Positions 25,734-34,800 of a DNA stretch of 64,000 bases are shown piece after piece (the stretch's first letter is position 1; each line of letters starts with the position of its first letter). The notes beneath the pieces were generated by a model. That model saw only the letters and a list, made by a program, of their open reading frames with translations, was not told where the DNA came from and did not search any database. This DNA comes from an uncultured Oscillibacter sp. (GTDB lineage Bacteria; Bacillota; Clostridia; Oscillospirales; Oscillospiraceae). The DNA lies in NCBI GenBank assembly GCA_910578935.1, contig CAJTSM010000005.1, positions 74,793-138,792 of the forward strand, read 5' to 3'. A program made the translations under genes and the position numbers.

Positions 25734-25822
25734 TGTCGAAAAAGGGCGAAAACGCAAATGACGGGGAGAAAGAGAGTTGCGAGAGGAACCCGGGGGGGTT
25801 CCTCTCGTTTTGAATCAGAAGG
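25734..25822 (+). repeat. 89-bp intergenic repeat, family B, copy 1
   Basis: Begins TGTCGAAAAA and ends TTTGAATCAGAAG; the centre is the hairpin CGAGAGGAACCC/GGTTCCTCTCG. It matches 49681-49769 in the same orientation along its whole length. In both places it lies after a plus-strand operon. Confidence 0.85.
25780..25811 (+). terminator. Terminator of the uptake operon, within repeat B
   Basis: CGAGAGGAACC pairs with GGTTCCTCTCG and is followed by TTTT. Confidence 0.85.
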
Positions 25823-25837
25823 TTTATGAAGGCTTGG

Positions 25838-25872
25838 AAAACCCACCGGCTCAGAAGAGCCGGTGGGTTTTT
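25838..25872. terminator. Bidirectional terminator
   Basis: AAAACCCACCGGCT and AGCCGGTGGGTTTT pair perfectly between convergent genes, just before the carrier gene stop. Confidence 0.92.
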
Positions 25873-25875
25873 GCG

Positions 25876-27264
25876 TCAGCCAATCGCGACGCCCGCGATT
25901 AAAAACATCAGGGTCAAGAGAAAGAAATACAGAATCAGTTTCCACACGTATTTTACCCATTTGTCGTAGGGCACATGCCCCAGGGCCAGGGCGCCCATGA
26001 CCACCGCCGCAGTGGGGGTGATGATGTTCACCAGGCCGGAGGCGGACTGAAAAGCCGTCACCACCAGGTCGCCTCCTACGCCTGCGAAGCGCCCTAGAGG
26101 GGCCATGACGGGCACCGATAAGGTCGCCAGGCCGGAGGAGGAGGGGATCAGCACCGTCAGGGGCAGGTAGAGCAGGTATACCAGCAGTACGAAACTGACA
26201 GGCCCCGCCCCGGAGAGAGCCCGTTCTCCCCAGTGGAGGATGGTGCCGGTGATTTGCCCGTCGTTCATCAGCACGGTGATGCCCCGGCTGATCCCGATGA
26301 TGAGGGCCACGCCAAGCAGGTCCGCGCAGCCCGCCACATAGGTTTCCGCGATGGCCTCTTCTCCCATACGGTCGATCAGGCCGATGATGACGCCGGATAC
26401 CAAAAACAGCGCGCTGAGCTCCGGGAACCACCAGCCAAGGACCGGCAGGGGCAGGCCCATCTCGTCGAATGGGATGACGCCGTAGATCATAATTAAAAAA
26501 GTCAGAGTGAAGATTACCATGATGACTTTTCGCTTGGGGGTGAACTCCACGGTTTCTTCCATGTTGGCCTGTATTTTCCCTGCGCCCACGCCGACGACGG
26601 AGCGGGCGGGGTCCTTCTTCACCCGGGCGGCATAGGACATGACAAACCAAATTGCCGCCCCCTCGAAGACAATCCACTGGACGGCCCGGAGAAGAATGCC
26701 GTCTCCCAGGGATACCCCGGCGAAGCCCGCCGCGATGCCTGTGGCAAAGGGATTGACCGTGGAGCTGATAATGCCTGCCCCGGCTCCCAGGAGGATTACG
26801 GAAATGCCCACCACCGCGTCATAGCCGGCCGCCAAAAAAACAGGAATCAGCAGCGGGTAGAAGGCCATCGTTTCCTCCCACATGCCGTAGGTGGTGCCTC
26901 CCAGGCCAAAAGCGATCATCAGGATGGGAATTAACCACTTCTCTTTCCCGCCCAGGCGCTGAATAATCCGGCCCACGCCGGCATCCACCGCTCCGGTTTT
27001 CATGACCACTCCCAGGAAACCGCCGACCATCAAAATGAAAACGCACACGTCCACGGCGTCATAAAATCCGGAGAAGGCGGCTTTCAGCACCGCTCCGGCC
27101 CCCTGGGGACTCTGGTCCACGGCATGGTAAGTCCCGGCCACCGGGGCCTCATTCACGTATTGGTAAGCCCCCGCCGGGACCAGCCAGGTGCAAAGAGCCA
27201 CCAGAATAATCAGGAGGAACAAGATGGTGTATGCCGTGGGCATACGGAATTTTGCTCTTTCCAA
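25876..27264 (-). CDS. YfcC/DcuC-type carrier, probable arginine-ornithine exchanger
   Basis: A 462-residue membrane protein with about 12 helices of the C4-dicarboxylate/YfcC (DcuC superfamily) type. Typical motifs are LVPAGAY near the N terminus, FILMVGGFLGVVMKTGAVDAG, and the re-entrant SSTVNPFATGIAAGFAG and PSSSGLATLSVPVMAPLGRFAG. Members beside arginine deiminase genes are thought to exchange arginine for ornithine; that function here is inferred from position. The start is TTG with AAAGGGGG upstream. It is the third gene after arginine deiminase and ornithine carbamoyltransferase, 14 bases behind the latter. Confidence 0.85.
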   Translation of the reverse strand: MERAKFRMPTAYTILFLLIILVALCTWLVPAGAYQYVNEAPVAGTYHAVDQSPQGAGAVLKAAFSGFYDAVDVCVFILMVGGFLGVVMKTGAVDAGVGRIIQRLGGKEKWLIPILMIAFGLGGTTYGMWEETMAFYPLLIPVFLAAGYDAVVGISVILLGAGAGIISSTVNPFATGIAAGFAGVSLGDGILLRAVQWIVFEGAAIWFVMSYAARVKKDPARSVVGVGAGKIQANMEETVEFTPKRKVIMVIFTLTFLIMIYGVIPFDEMGLPLPVLGWWFPELSALFLVSGVIIGLIDRMGEEAIAETYVAGCADLLGVALIIGISRGITVLMNDGQITGTILHWGERALSGAGPVSFVLLVYLLYLPLTVLIPSSSGLATLSVPVMAPLGRFAGVGGDLVVTAFQSASGLVNIITPTAAVVMGALALGHVPYDKWVKYVWKLILYFFLLTLMFLIAGVAIG

Positions 27265-27278
27265 AGGGAACGCCCCCT

Positions 27279-28277
27279 TTATTTTCCGATCGTCGCGACG
27301 AGAACGGCTTTAATAGAATGCATCCGGTTCTCCGCCTCGTCGAAGACCACGCTGTGGCGGCCGCGGAAGACTTCGTCGGTAACTTCCCGGATGTCCACGC
27401 CTTTTTCCTGCCACTCTTTAGCCAGCTTTGTCTCGAAGTCGTGGAAGGAGGGCAGGCAGTGCATATAAAGCACATCCGGGTTTTCCGTGGCCTTGAGGGT
27501 TTCTTCCGTTACCCGGTAGGGGGACAGCAGCGCCGCCCGCTTGGGGATCAGCTCCTCCTCGCCCATAGACGCCCAAATATCTCCGTAGATCATGTCCGCG
27601 CCTTTAAGGCTTCCCTTGTCGTCGGTGATCTCAATCAAGCCGCCGTTTTTCCGGGCCTCGGCAAAGACCCGCTTGACAAGCTCCTGATCCATCTGCTGGG
27701 CCAGCTCCTGGGGACCCAGGCCCACGAAGTGCATACCCATCTTGGCCGCGCCGATCATCCAAGCGTAGCACATGTTGTTCCGCACGTCGCCGGGGAAGAC
27801 CACCTTCATTTTGTTCAGAGGTTTTTTGCAGTGCTCTTCCAGAGTCATCATATCGGCGAGAATTTGAGTGGGGTGGTCCCAGTCGGTGAGCCCGTTCCAC
27901 ACGGGTACGCCGGACCACTTGGCCAGGTCTTCCACCACTTTCTGGGCATAGCCCCGGTACTCGATTCCGTCGAAAAAGCGGCCCAGGACTTTGGCGGAAT
28001 CCTCCAAGGATTCTTTCTTACCCATCTGAGAGCTGCCTGCGTCCAGGTAGGTGACGTGAGCCCCTTCCTGGGTGGCTGCCACTTCAAAAGAACAGCGGGT
28101 TCGGGTAGAGGTTTTCTCAAAGAGGAGGACGATGTGCTTGCCCTTCAGGGCGGGTTCGCAGACGCCGGCCCGGCGCTTGGCCTTCAGGGCGTGGCCTAGG
28201 TCCAGGAGATAGCGGATCTCGCCGGGAGTGAAGTCCTCCAGGGTTAAAAAGCTGCGGCCTTTTAAATTTAATGCCAT
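27279..28277 (-). CDS. arcB: Ornithine carbamoyltransferase (catabolic)
   Basis: A 332-residue enzyme that, in this context, splits citrulline with phosphate into ornithine and carbamoyl phosphate. The carbamoyl-phosphate loop STRTRCSFEVA, the ornithine loop region (WNGLTDWDHPTQILADMMTL) and the HCLP motif in MHCLPSFHD are present. ATG 28277 was preferred over 28301 because it gives the family start (ALNLKGRSFLTLEDFT) and is preceded by GGAAAGGAAG. It lies 154 bases downstream of arginine deiminase, across a hairpin-rich spacer. The call arcB rather than argF rests on the operon. Confidence 0.95.
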   Translation of the reverse strand: MALNLKGRSFLTLEDFTPGEIRYLLDLGHALKAKRRAGVCEPALKGKHIVLLFEKTSTRTRCSFEVAATQEGAHVTYLDAGSSQMGKKESLEDSAKVLGRFFDGIEYRGYAQKVVEDLAKWSGVPVWNGLTDWDHPTQILADMMTLEEHCKKPLNKMKVVFPGDVRNNMCYAWMIGAAKMGMHFVGLGPQELAQQMDQELVKRVFAEARKNGGLIEITDDKGSLKGADMIYGDIWASMGEEELIPKRAALLSPYRVTEETLKATENPDVLYMHCLPSFHDFETKLAKEWQEKGVDIREVTDEVFRGRHSVVFDEAENRMHSIKAVLVATIGK

Positions 28278-28312
28278 TGTAATGCTTCCTTTCCGTAACA
28301 AATTAAAATCAT

Positions 28313-28431
28313 TTTCCTGACGGCATGCGCGTCAGGAAATACATTGACCCGTGCGCCTTGGGCGCACCCACCGGCGGCCGATGTCGCTGGTGGGGGGAAA
28401 TCTAAAGGGGGGGGGAGACGAAGTCCCCTCT
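28313..28431 (-). other. Hairpin-rich spacer between arcA and arcB
   Basis: It contains a perfect 10-bp stem (TTTCCTGACG/CGTCAGGAAA, 28313-28339), a second one (GTGCGCC/GGCGCAC, about 28350-28367), CCACC...GGTGG, and a stem beside a run of nine G. No T-run follows on the minus strand, so this is more likely an mRNA processing or stability region than a terminator. Confidence 0.6.
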
Positions 28432-29661
28432 TTAATTCGGGTCGTCCCGCCAAAGAGGCATGGACATACAGCGGGGCCCTCCGCGGCCGCGGCTGAGCTC
28501 CGCGCTGGGGATTGTGTGGACCTTGATGCCCGCCTCTTCCAAAGAGCGGTTTGTCACGTAGTTCCGGGAGTAGACCACCACCTCGCCGGGGGCAATGGCC
28601 AAGGTGTTGCTGCCGTCGTTCCACTGTTCCCGGGCCGCGTCCACTTCGCTGCCCCGTCCGCACTCGATGAGGGTGACATGGTCCAGACCCAGGTGTTCTT
28701 TGAGAATGTCCTCCAGGCGGCCGTCCTCCTGGGTGATTTTCATTTTTTGGTTCTCATCCAGCTCCATGACGAAGACCGTGATGCTGGAGAGAATATTGGG
28801 GTGCACAGTGAATTTGTCCCGGTCCACCATGGTAAAAACCGTGTCCAAGTGCATGAAGGACCGGCTCTTGGGGATGTTGAAGGCGAGAATTTTTTTAAAG
28901 CTTGTCCGGCTGTAAGTCAGCACGGCCTCTGCCAGAGTGTCGATGGAGTCCCCCTTGGTCCGCTGGGAAATGCCCACGCCCAGAACCTGGGGACTGAGAA
29001 TCAGGATGTCTCCGCCTTCCAGGGAAGAGACTTCTCCCCGGTCATACCAGCGGGGAGCGTGCATATACTCCGGGTTGTGCTGGAAAATAAATTTTCCGAA
29101 CAGCGTCTCCCGGTTCCGTGTTTCCGTCAGCATTTTGTGAATGGACACGCCGGTGCCGATGGTAGCAAAGGGGTCCCGGGTAAAGTAGAGGTTTGGCATG
29201 GGGTCCACCACAAAGGGATATCCGTCTCCGGCAGTGGAGAGAAGGTCCGCTAGCTTTTCACTTTCGCCTTGAAGCTGGCTTTTCCGCACCCCGGCCATCA
29301 TGGTGGATACCATTTGCTTGTCCGGCATTTTTCCCAGATATTCTCCCAGCAGCACCCGGCTGCGCTGGTCCTTGACGCCCGCCTCGTCCAGGAACTGAAT
29401 TACCAGTTCCTTGCGGACCTCATCGCTGGTGATTGAGTTCACGACCAGGTCTGTAAGGTAGACCACCTCCACGCCCTGCTGGCGGAGGCAGTCGGCAAAG
29501 GCGTCATGCTCCTTTTGCGCTTCCCGGAGGTAGGGAATGTCGTCGAAGAGCAACCGTTCCAGATATTCCGGCATCAGATTTTCCAGCTCCTGGCCGGGGC
29601 GGTGAAGCAGGACCTTTTTCAACCGCCCGATCTCGGAGGTGTTATGGATTCCCGTTTCCAA
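28432..29661 (-). CDS. arcA: Arginine deiminase
   Basis: A 409-residue enzyme converting arginine to citrulline and ammonia. Conserved stretches are NLYFTRDPFATIG, LEGGDILIL, MHLDTVFTMVDRDKF and the C-terminal catalytic Cys in RCMSMPLWR, with the catalytic His/Glu region in between. The start is TTG 29661, with AAAAAGGAG 10 bases upstream; the protein then begins ETGIHNTSEIGRLKKVLLHRPG as the family does. It is the first gene of arcA-arcB-carrier. No carbamate kinase gene (arcC) is present in the operon or elsewhere in the window, although it is needed to gain ATP from the pathway. Confidence 0.96.
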   Translation of the reverse strand: METGIHNTSEIGRLKKVLLHRPGQELENLMPEYLERLLFDDIPYLREAQKEHDAFADCLRQQGVEVVYLTDLVVNSITSDEVRKELVIQFLDEAGVKDQRSRVLLGEYLGKMPDKQMVSTMMAGVRKSQLQGESEKLADLLSTAGDGYPFVVDPMPNLYFTRDPFATIGTGVSIHKMLTETRNRETLFGKFIFQHNPEYMHAPRWYDRGEVSSLEGGDILILSPQVLGVGISQRTKGDSIDTLAEAVLTYSRTSFKKILAFNIPKSRSFMHLDTVFTMVDRDKFTVHPNILSSITVFVMELDENQKMKITQEDGRLEDILKEHLGLDHVTLIECGRGSEVDAAREQWNDGSNTLAIAPGEVVVYSRNYVTNRSLEEAGIKVHTIPSAELSRGRGGPRCMSMPLWRDDPN

Positions 29662-29745
29662 ATCTGCTCACTCCTTTTTGATTCAAATCGTTGGGTGATG
29701 TTAGGGTCCCTGGTTTTCCCGTTTTCATGCGCAGCGGAAAAAATT

Positions 29746-29785
29746 ACAAAAACGTGCGGGAGCCCAGGGAAGGGTTCCCGCACGC
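29746..29785 (-). terminator. Terminator of spoIIP transcript
   Basis: On the minus strand GTGCGGGAACCC and GGGCTCCCGCAC form a stem followed by GTTTTTG. It lies beyond the 167-bp repeat and protects the arc operon from read-through. Confidence 0.85.
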
Positions 29786-29821
29786 TTGGGTTTTTCAGAT
29801 TCGGCATTGTTTGAAAAAGGC

Positions 29822-29988
29822 CTAGGCCCTGTTTGAAAAATGCGAAAACGCCCAAACGGCGGATCTTTTTCCGCGGATGCTTCGTTGATTTCCCTTGAAA
29901 TCCGTCAGGATTCCTGGGGAAAATCGCCTCGCCCAGTGTAAAAATCTCTCGCCGCTGGGCATTCCGGCAATTTTCAAACAGGGCCTAG
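29822..29988 (-). repeat. ~166-bp inverted-repeat element, family A, copy 1
   Basis: Terminal inverted repeats read CTAGGCCCTGTTTGAAAA at each end (23 positions with about two mismatches). Read on the minus strand the interior shares AATGCCCA, GAGAGAT and CCGTTTGG blocks with 61058-61222. The TAG inside the right terminus is the stop codon of spoIIP. No coding potential; MITE-like in form. Confidence 0.8.
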
Positions 29989-31163
29989 CTTTTCGGACTG
30001 TCTGCCTTTTCTTTCAGTACGGCGGCCATCCGCTCCGCGAACAGCCGCCCGGCCAAGGCCGCCTCCTCCGGTGCGTTTCCCGCAGCCCCCACTTCCAGCA
30101 GCAGGGACCCGGTGGTGGCATGCTGGTTGTACCGGGAGTTCCGCAGCAGCATCGGACGCATCAGCGTGGGGTAGCGCTCCAGAATGTCTTCTTGAAGCGC
30201 AGCCGCCAGCTTCAGGTTTTCCAGCCACTTCGGATGTTCCATTCCGCTGCCGTCGCTGCCCATCACCAGGGACATCTGAGCCGGAACTCCCATGCCCTCA
30301 ATTTCAGAAACCGCTTTGTACTGGTTTCCCTGTCCGTCTTCAATCGCGTCCCGGTGAACGTCCAGGACAAAACGGATGGAGGGATAGCGTTCCAGATAAT
30401 TCCGGATGGAAACCAAAGCCCTGTCATAAGCTCCGGTGTAATTTGGATAATCGTACAAGGTCCGGTCGTGGAGAACGGAGATGCCCGCCTCCGCGAAAAC
30501 TTCCGCCATTTCATCCCCCACTTTTACCACGTTGTAGCGGTAATCCGTGGTGCGGTAGTCCCCGGACCAGACAATGGAAGTCCCCGGGGCGGGCGTATAG
30601 GATTCGCTGCCGTGGGTATGGAGGATTAAAATCTGAGGACCCTCTTTGCCCAAAGCCGCCGTAAAGGGGGCTTGCAGTTCCGGGACGGAGAGCTCATGAC
30701 TGGTGGAATTGCTGATATAGACTCGCCCGCAGACCGTATAGCCGCTGGGGTCGGTGGGAATCAGCGTTTTGGCGGGAACGCCGTTGTCCTCCGCAATGGG
30801 AGTTGCGGGCTCCACAGGCGTTTCTTCCACCGGTACGGTTACAGGGGCCTGGGTTTCTCCGTCTTCCTCCGGCGGCTCCTGGCGTTCAAGGGCCCGCAGC
30901 TCCGCCACGTCCCTTCGGGCCGACGTCAGCAGGGGAGATTCTCCAATGGTCAGCGCCGCCGCGGGGGACAAGCTGTCTCCAAACCGCAGGTCCCCCAGTT
31001 CCCAGCGGAGGACCCGCTCCGGCAGAGCCTCCGCCAAAGCCTCCGCGGCGGCGGAGGCGGTGTCGCTTCCGGCGGTGACAGCGGTGATCCACAGCGTTCC
31101 CGCCGCCAGCAGCGCCGCTTCCAGCCGCCGGAGAATTTGGATCAGGGTCTTCTTTTGTCTCAT
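29985..31163 (-). CDS. spoIIP: Stage II sporulation protein P
   Basis: A 392-residue sporulation amidase/endopeptidase. With SpoIID and SpoIIM it degrades septal peptidoglycan and drives engulfment of the forespore. An N-terminal membrane anchor (residues about 12-30) precedes a low-complexity, Glu/Pro-rich linker (to about 150). The SpoIIP catalytic domain follows, with the zinc motif ILILHTHGSESY, a later His in FVLDVHRDAI, and NSTSHELS upstream. The ribosome site is AGAGGTGAG. The stop TAG lies inside the terminal inverted repeat of a 167-bp element. SpoIID is encoded 15 kb away at 46129-47166. Confidence 0.95.
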   Translation of the reverse strand: MRQKKTLIQILRRLEAALLAAGTLWITAVTAGSDTASAAAEALAEALPERVLRWELGDLRFGDSLSPAAALTIGESPLLTSARRDVAELRALERQEPPEEDGETQAPVTVPVEETPVEPATPIAEDNGVPAKTLIPTDPSGYTVCGRVYISNSTSHELSVPELQAPFTAALGKEGPQILILHTHGSESYTPAPGTSIVWSGDYRTTDYRYNVVKVGDEMAEVFAEAGISVLHDRTLYDYPNYTGAYDRALVSIRNYLERYPSIRFVLDVHRDAIEDGQGNQYKAVSEIEGMGVPAQMSLVMGSDGSGMEHPKWLENLKLAAALQEDILERYPTLMRPMLLRNSRYNQHATTGSLLLEVGAAGNAPEEAALAGRLFAERMAAVLKEKADSPKS

Positions 31164-31216
31164 AGTCGCTCACCTCTGGGACAACCTATGTCCGGCGGGC
31201 CGGAAATATGTCAGTC

Positions 31217-31245
31217 TTGCAATCCCGGTCTGTTCAGTATATACT
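31217..31245 (+). promoter_or_regulatory. Promoter of the yfmF-yfmH-lgt-folD operon
   Basis: TTGCAA and TATACT with a 17-base spacer. Transcription would begin near 31252, which makes ATG 31255 nearly leaderless and supports GTG 31303 as the yfmF start. Confidence 0.7.
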
Positions 31246-31302
31246 TGGATAGGAATGACAACCCTGGAAAACACCTTGATTCCACAAAAGGAGCTGAACT
31301 TC

Positions 31303-32565
31303 GTGACAAGAACGCAACTCGCCGGCGGCGTGTTTCTCACCTATCTCCCGGCGAAGAAATTTAAAACAAGCCTGCTCTCCGCCCAATTTGTTGTCCCCCT
31401 GCGGTGGGAAACCGCTTCCGCCAACGCTTTGATTGCCGCCGTTCTCCGCCGGGGCACCACGTCCTGCCCGGATATGGGGGAGCTTGCCCAACGGCTGGAC
31501 AAGCTCTACGGCGCCCGGATTGACGTTACAGTCCGCAAGAAGGGGGAGGCCCAGTGCGTGGGGTTTGTAGCCAGCCTGATCGACGACTGCTTTGCCCCCG
31601 GCGGAGAGCGCCTGCTGGAGCCCGCGGCCAATCTTCTAGGTGAGCTGATCCGCGACCCCGTTACCCGGGACGGCCTGTTTTTAGAGGAGTACTTCGAAAG
31701 TGAGAAGGCCAACCTTGCCGACGCAATCCGCAGCATTCTGAATGACAAGCGGGCCTATGCCGACAGCCGGCTGCTTCAGGAGATGTGCGCCGGCGAGCCC
31801 TACGGTGTGCCCCGCCTGGGAAATGAACAGATTGCCGCCGCCCTTTATCCCCAGATGGTCTATGATGCATACCGGAAGTTAATTGCCTCCTCCCGGCTGG
31901 AGATTTTCTACAGCGGCAGCGCCGGACAGGCTCGGGTAGAGGATGCCCTCCGCGCCGCCTTGGCGGACTTGCCCCGGAAGGAGATGGAGGCCCTGCCCGA
32001 GCTGACGCCCCATGTCCTCCCTGAAGAGCCCCGCATCCTCACCGAGCGGCTGGATGTCACCCAGGGAAAACTGGGGATGGGTTTTTCCTGCGGCAGCGAA
32101 GACGCCGCCGCCCTGCTGCTGGGCAATACCCTGTTTGGCGGCAGCAGCAACTCGAAACTCTTCCTGAACGTCCGGGAGAAGTTGTCCCTCTGCTATTACG
32201 CCGCTTCCGTGTTCCATCGCCAAAAGGGGCTGATTACCGTTTCCTCCGGCATTGAGTTTGAGAATTATCAAAAGGCCTGCGATGAAATCCTGCTTCAGCT
32301 GGAGGCTGTCCGGAAGGGCAGAGTGGAAGACTGGGAGCTGGAAGCTGCCCGCAGCACGCTGCTGAATGCGTATGCCTCCATGGGGGATTCTCAGGGAAAA
32401 CTGGAGAACTTTTATTTGGGCCAGGCCGCTACCGGCCGGAATGAGTCCCCGGAGGAACTGGCGGATCAGGTCCGCTCCGTCACGGCAGAGCGCATCTTCG
32501 ACGCCATGAGCACAGTGAAGCTGGACACCGTATTTTTCTTGCAGGGAAAGGAGGCGAAGGCATGA
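31303..32565 (+). CDS. yfmF: M16 family peptidase-like protein, YfmF type
   Basis: A 420-residue protein of the insulinase/pitrilysin (M16) superfamily. It lacks the HxxEH zinc motif in its first domain, which reads QFVVPLRWETASANAL, as in YfmF homologues; such subunits serve as non-catalytic partners. Conserved parts include GTTSCPDMGELAQRLDKLYGA and the C-domain NTLFGGSSNSKLFLNVREKLSLCYY. GTG 31303 was chosen because AAAGGAG lies 9 bases upstream and because TRTQLAGGVFLTYLP is the family start. The stop overlaps the yfmH start by 4 bases, so the two subunits are co-translated. In Bacillus the pair is conserved but its substrate is uncertain. Confidence 0.9.
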   Translation: MTRTQLAGGVFLTYLPAKKFKTSLLSAQFVVPLRWETASANALIAAVLRRGTTSCPDMGELAQRLDKLYGARIDVTVRKKGEAQCVGFVASLIDDCFAPGGERLLEPAANLLGELIRDPVTRDGLFLEEYFESEKANLADAIRSILNDKRAYADSRLLQEMCAGEPYGVPRLGNEQIAAALYPQMVYDAYRKLIASSRLEIFYSGSAGQARVEDALRAALADLPRKEMEALPELTPHVLPEEPRILTERLDVTQGKLGMGFSCGSEDAAALLLGNTLFGGSSNSKLFLNVREKLSLCYYAASVFHRQKGLITVSSGIEFENYQKACDEILLQLEAVRKGRVEDWELEAARSTLLNAYASMGDSQGKLENFYLGQAATGRNESPEELADQVRSVTAERIFDAMSTVKLDTVFFLQGKEAKA

Positions 32566-33833
32566 AGCCCATTTCTTATGCGTCCCTGGGTGAAACCGTG
32601 TATTGCGAAACCCTGCCCAACGGCCTGGAAATCCGGGTGGTTCCCAAGCCGGAACATGCGAAAAAGTACGCCTTTTTTGCGACCCGTTACGGCGGCATGG
32701 ACACCCGTTTTCAATGGAACGGCAAATGGCTGGATACCCCTGCCGGCATTGCCCATTATCTGGAGCACAAGATGTTTGACACCAAGGAGGGCAACGCCCT
32801 CCAAAGGCTGGCGAAGAACGGCGCGGAACCCAATGCCTTCACTTCCAACGCCATGACCGGCTACTATTTTGATTCCACGGATCATTTTGAAGAGAACCTG
32901 GAGATTCTATTGTCCTTTGTCTCGGTCCCGTATTTCACGGAGGAGAGCGTCGCCAAGGAGCAGGGCATCATTGGACAGGAAATCCGGATGATCGAGGACA
33001 ATCCGGATTGGCAGATCTATGTGCGGATGGTCCGGGCTCTTTACAGCGTGGCCGCGGCCCGGACTTCGATTGCCGGAACGGTGGAGAGCATCTCCCATAT
33101 TACGGCGGAAACCCTCTACGACTGCCACAAGGCGTTTTACACCCCCTCCAATATGATTCTGACGGTGGTGGGCGGCGTGGACCCCGCCCGGGTGGCGGAT
33201 CTGGCCCGGCGGATTCTTCCCAAAGAGGGAGGCCCCGTGATTCCCCGGGATTACGGACAGGAGCCGGAGGCTGTGCCGGAGCGGGAAACCCGCCTGGCTA
33301 TGGAGGTTTCCAGCCCTCAATTTCTAACGGGGTTTAAATGCCGCCCGGTCCCTCAGGGAGAGGAGCAGCTGAGAGCCATGGTCCTGGGTGATCTGGCCTG
33401 CGACCTGCTTTTTGGCGAATCCAGCCCGCTTTACCAGCGGCTCTACAGCCAGGGCCTGATTAACTCCAGCTTCGGCGGGGACTTTGAGTTGCTGCCCGGC
33501 GCCGCATACCTCTATGCCGGAGGCGAGAGCAAAGAGCCCCGGACGGTAGCCGCCGAAATTCAAAAAGAGGCGGACCGCCTGGTTCGCGAAGGAGTGGACG
33601 CGGATTTCTTCCAGCGGACGCTTCGGGCCAATTTCGGCTCCAATCTTCGGGGACTGAATTCGTTTGAGAACATCGCCGTCTCCCTTACCGAAGGGTATTT
33701 CGGCGGGTTTGATCCTTTCCGTTTTCCCCAGGTTTTCGACAGCATCACCCAAGAAGACGTGCAGTGTTTCCTTCGGGACAACGTGACGGAGGAGCGGTCG
33801 GTGCTGTCGGAAATCGTTCCCAAGGAGGTCTGA
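32562..33833 (+). CDS. yfmH: M16 family zinc metallopeptidase, YfmH type
   Basis: A 423-residue M16 metallopeptidase with an intact inverted zinc motif, AHYLEHKMFD (HxxEH, near residue 68), and the distal Glu region EQGIIGQEIRMIEDNPDW. Two homologous domains are visible, with the R/Y substrate region of the second near LTEGYFGGFDPF. It would pair with the inactive subunit encoded by the preceding, overlapping gene to form a clamshell protease that degrades short peptides. It is cytoplasmic (no signal peptide). The lgt gene begins one base after its stop, with the ribosome site inside the yfmH end. Confidence 0.93.
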   Translation: MKPISYASLGETVYCETLPNGLEIRVVPKPEHAKKYAFFATRYGGMDTRFQWNGKWLDTPAGIAHYLEHKMFDTKEGNALQRLAKNGAEPNAFTSNAMTGYYFDSTDHFEENLEILLSFVSVPYFTEESVAKEQGIIGQEIRMIEDNPDWQIYVRMVRALYSVAAARTSIAGTVESISHITAETLYDCHKAFYTPSNMILTVVGGVDPARVADLARRILPKEGGPVIPRDYGQEPEAVPERETRLAMEVSSPQFLTGFKCRPVPQGEEQLRAMVLGDLACDLLFGESSPLYQRLYSQGLINSSFGGDFELLPGAAYLYAGGESKEPRTVAAEIQKEADRLVREGVDADFFQRTLRANFGSNLRGLNSFENIAVSLTEGYFGGFDPFRFPQVFDSITQEDVQCFLRDNVTEERSVLSEIVPKEV

Positions 33834-33834
33834 T

Positions 33835-34800
33835 ATGTCCGCTCCTGAACTGACCGCGCTGAAAAACATGCCCATCAGCTTTCCGGGGCTGTTCGGGGAT
33901 TGGGAGTTTAATCCGGACCCTGTCGCCATCCATATTGGCCATGGCGTCTATTGGTATGGTATTATCCTGGCGCTGAGTTTCTTGGCAGGGTTGCTGCTGT
34001 GCATGAAACAGGCCAAGCGCTACGGCCTGACGGAAGACAACGTGCTGGACTTCGTCCTTTGGGCGGTGCCCTGTTGTATTCTGGGGTCCCGCGTCTATTA
34101 TGTCATTTTCTATCTGGACCTTTACCGGGACGCTTCCGGCGCCCTGGACTGGAGCCGGGTCATCGCCATTTGGGACGGCGGCATTGCCATTTACGGCACC
34201 GTCATTGCCGGGGCGCTGGTGGTCTTTTTCTTCACCCGCTTGAAAAAACTGAAATTCGGGGCCATGACGGACTTGGCTGTCCTGGGCCTGCTTTTGGGCC
34301 AGATCATCGGCCGCTGGGCTAACTTTATCAACCGGGAGGCCTTCGGAGGTCTGACGGACCTGCCCTGGCGGATGCGGGTTTGGACCAGCGCCTACCAGTA
34401 TGTAGAGGTCCATCCGACTTTTTTCTACGAGAGCGCGTGGAATCTCGCCGGGTTGCTGCTGATTCTCTTTGTGGTTTCCAAGGGCCGCCGGTTCGATGGG
34501 GAGAACACCTGGTTTTACTTCCTGTGGTATGGCCTGGGCCGGGCCTGGATTGAGGGCCTCCGGACGGATAGCCTGTACCTCTTTGACTGGACGCTCTTTG
34601 GCCAGCCCATCCGGGTTTCCCAGGCTTTGAGCGCGGTCATGGCCGCCGCCGCGGCGCTGGCGCTGATTTATGAGATCAAGATCAAAAAGCACAACCCCGA
34701 GGATCTGCTGGTGAACCGGCTGGCGGCGGAAGCCGCTGCGAAGGCGGAAGCGGAAACTCCCCGAGAGACGGAAGGAGGGCTGGATGGCAGTCAAACTTGA
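33835..34800 (+). CDS. lgt: Prolipoprotein diacylglyceryl transferase
   Basis: A 321-residue membrane enzyme that transfers diacylglycerol from phosphatidylglycerol to the lipobox Cys of prolipoproteins. About seven helices are visible. The Lgt signature is GRWANFINREAFGG, preceded by the catalytic-region ILGSRVYYVIF and followed by VHPTFFYESAWN and GLGRAWIEGLRTDSLYL. It is somewhat longer than typical because of an acidic/Ala-rich C-terminal tail (about 30 residues). AAGGAGG lies within the end of yfmH. It overlaps folD by 17 bases. Several lipoproteins in this window are its likely clients. Confidence 0.96.
   Translation: MSAPELTALKNMPISFPGLFGDWEFNPDPVAIHIGHGVYWYGIILALSFLAGLLLCMKQAKRYGLTEDNVLDFVLWAVPCCILGSRVYYVIFYLDLYRDASGALDWSRVIAIWDGGIAIYGTVIAGALVVFFFTRLKKLKFGAMTDLAVLGLLLGQIIGRWANFINREAFGGLTDLPWRMRVWTSAYQYVEVHPTFFYESAWNLAGLLLILFVVSKGRRFDGENTWFYFLWYGLGRAWIEGLRTDSLYLFDWTLFGQPIRVSQALSAVMAAAAALALIYEIKIKKHNPEDLLVNRLAAEAAAKAEAETPRETEGGLDGSQT

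Noticed and set aside
31255..31305. ATG 31255 as the yfmF start
   Set aside because: The promoter would start transcription about three bases before it and its ribosome site is poor; GTG 31303 has AAAGGAG at good spacing and matches the family start.
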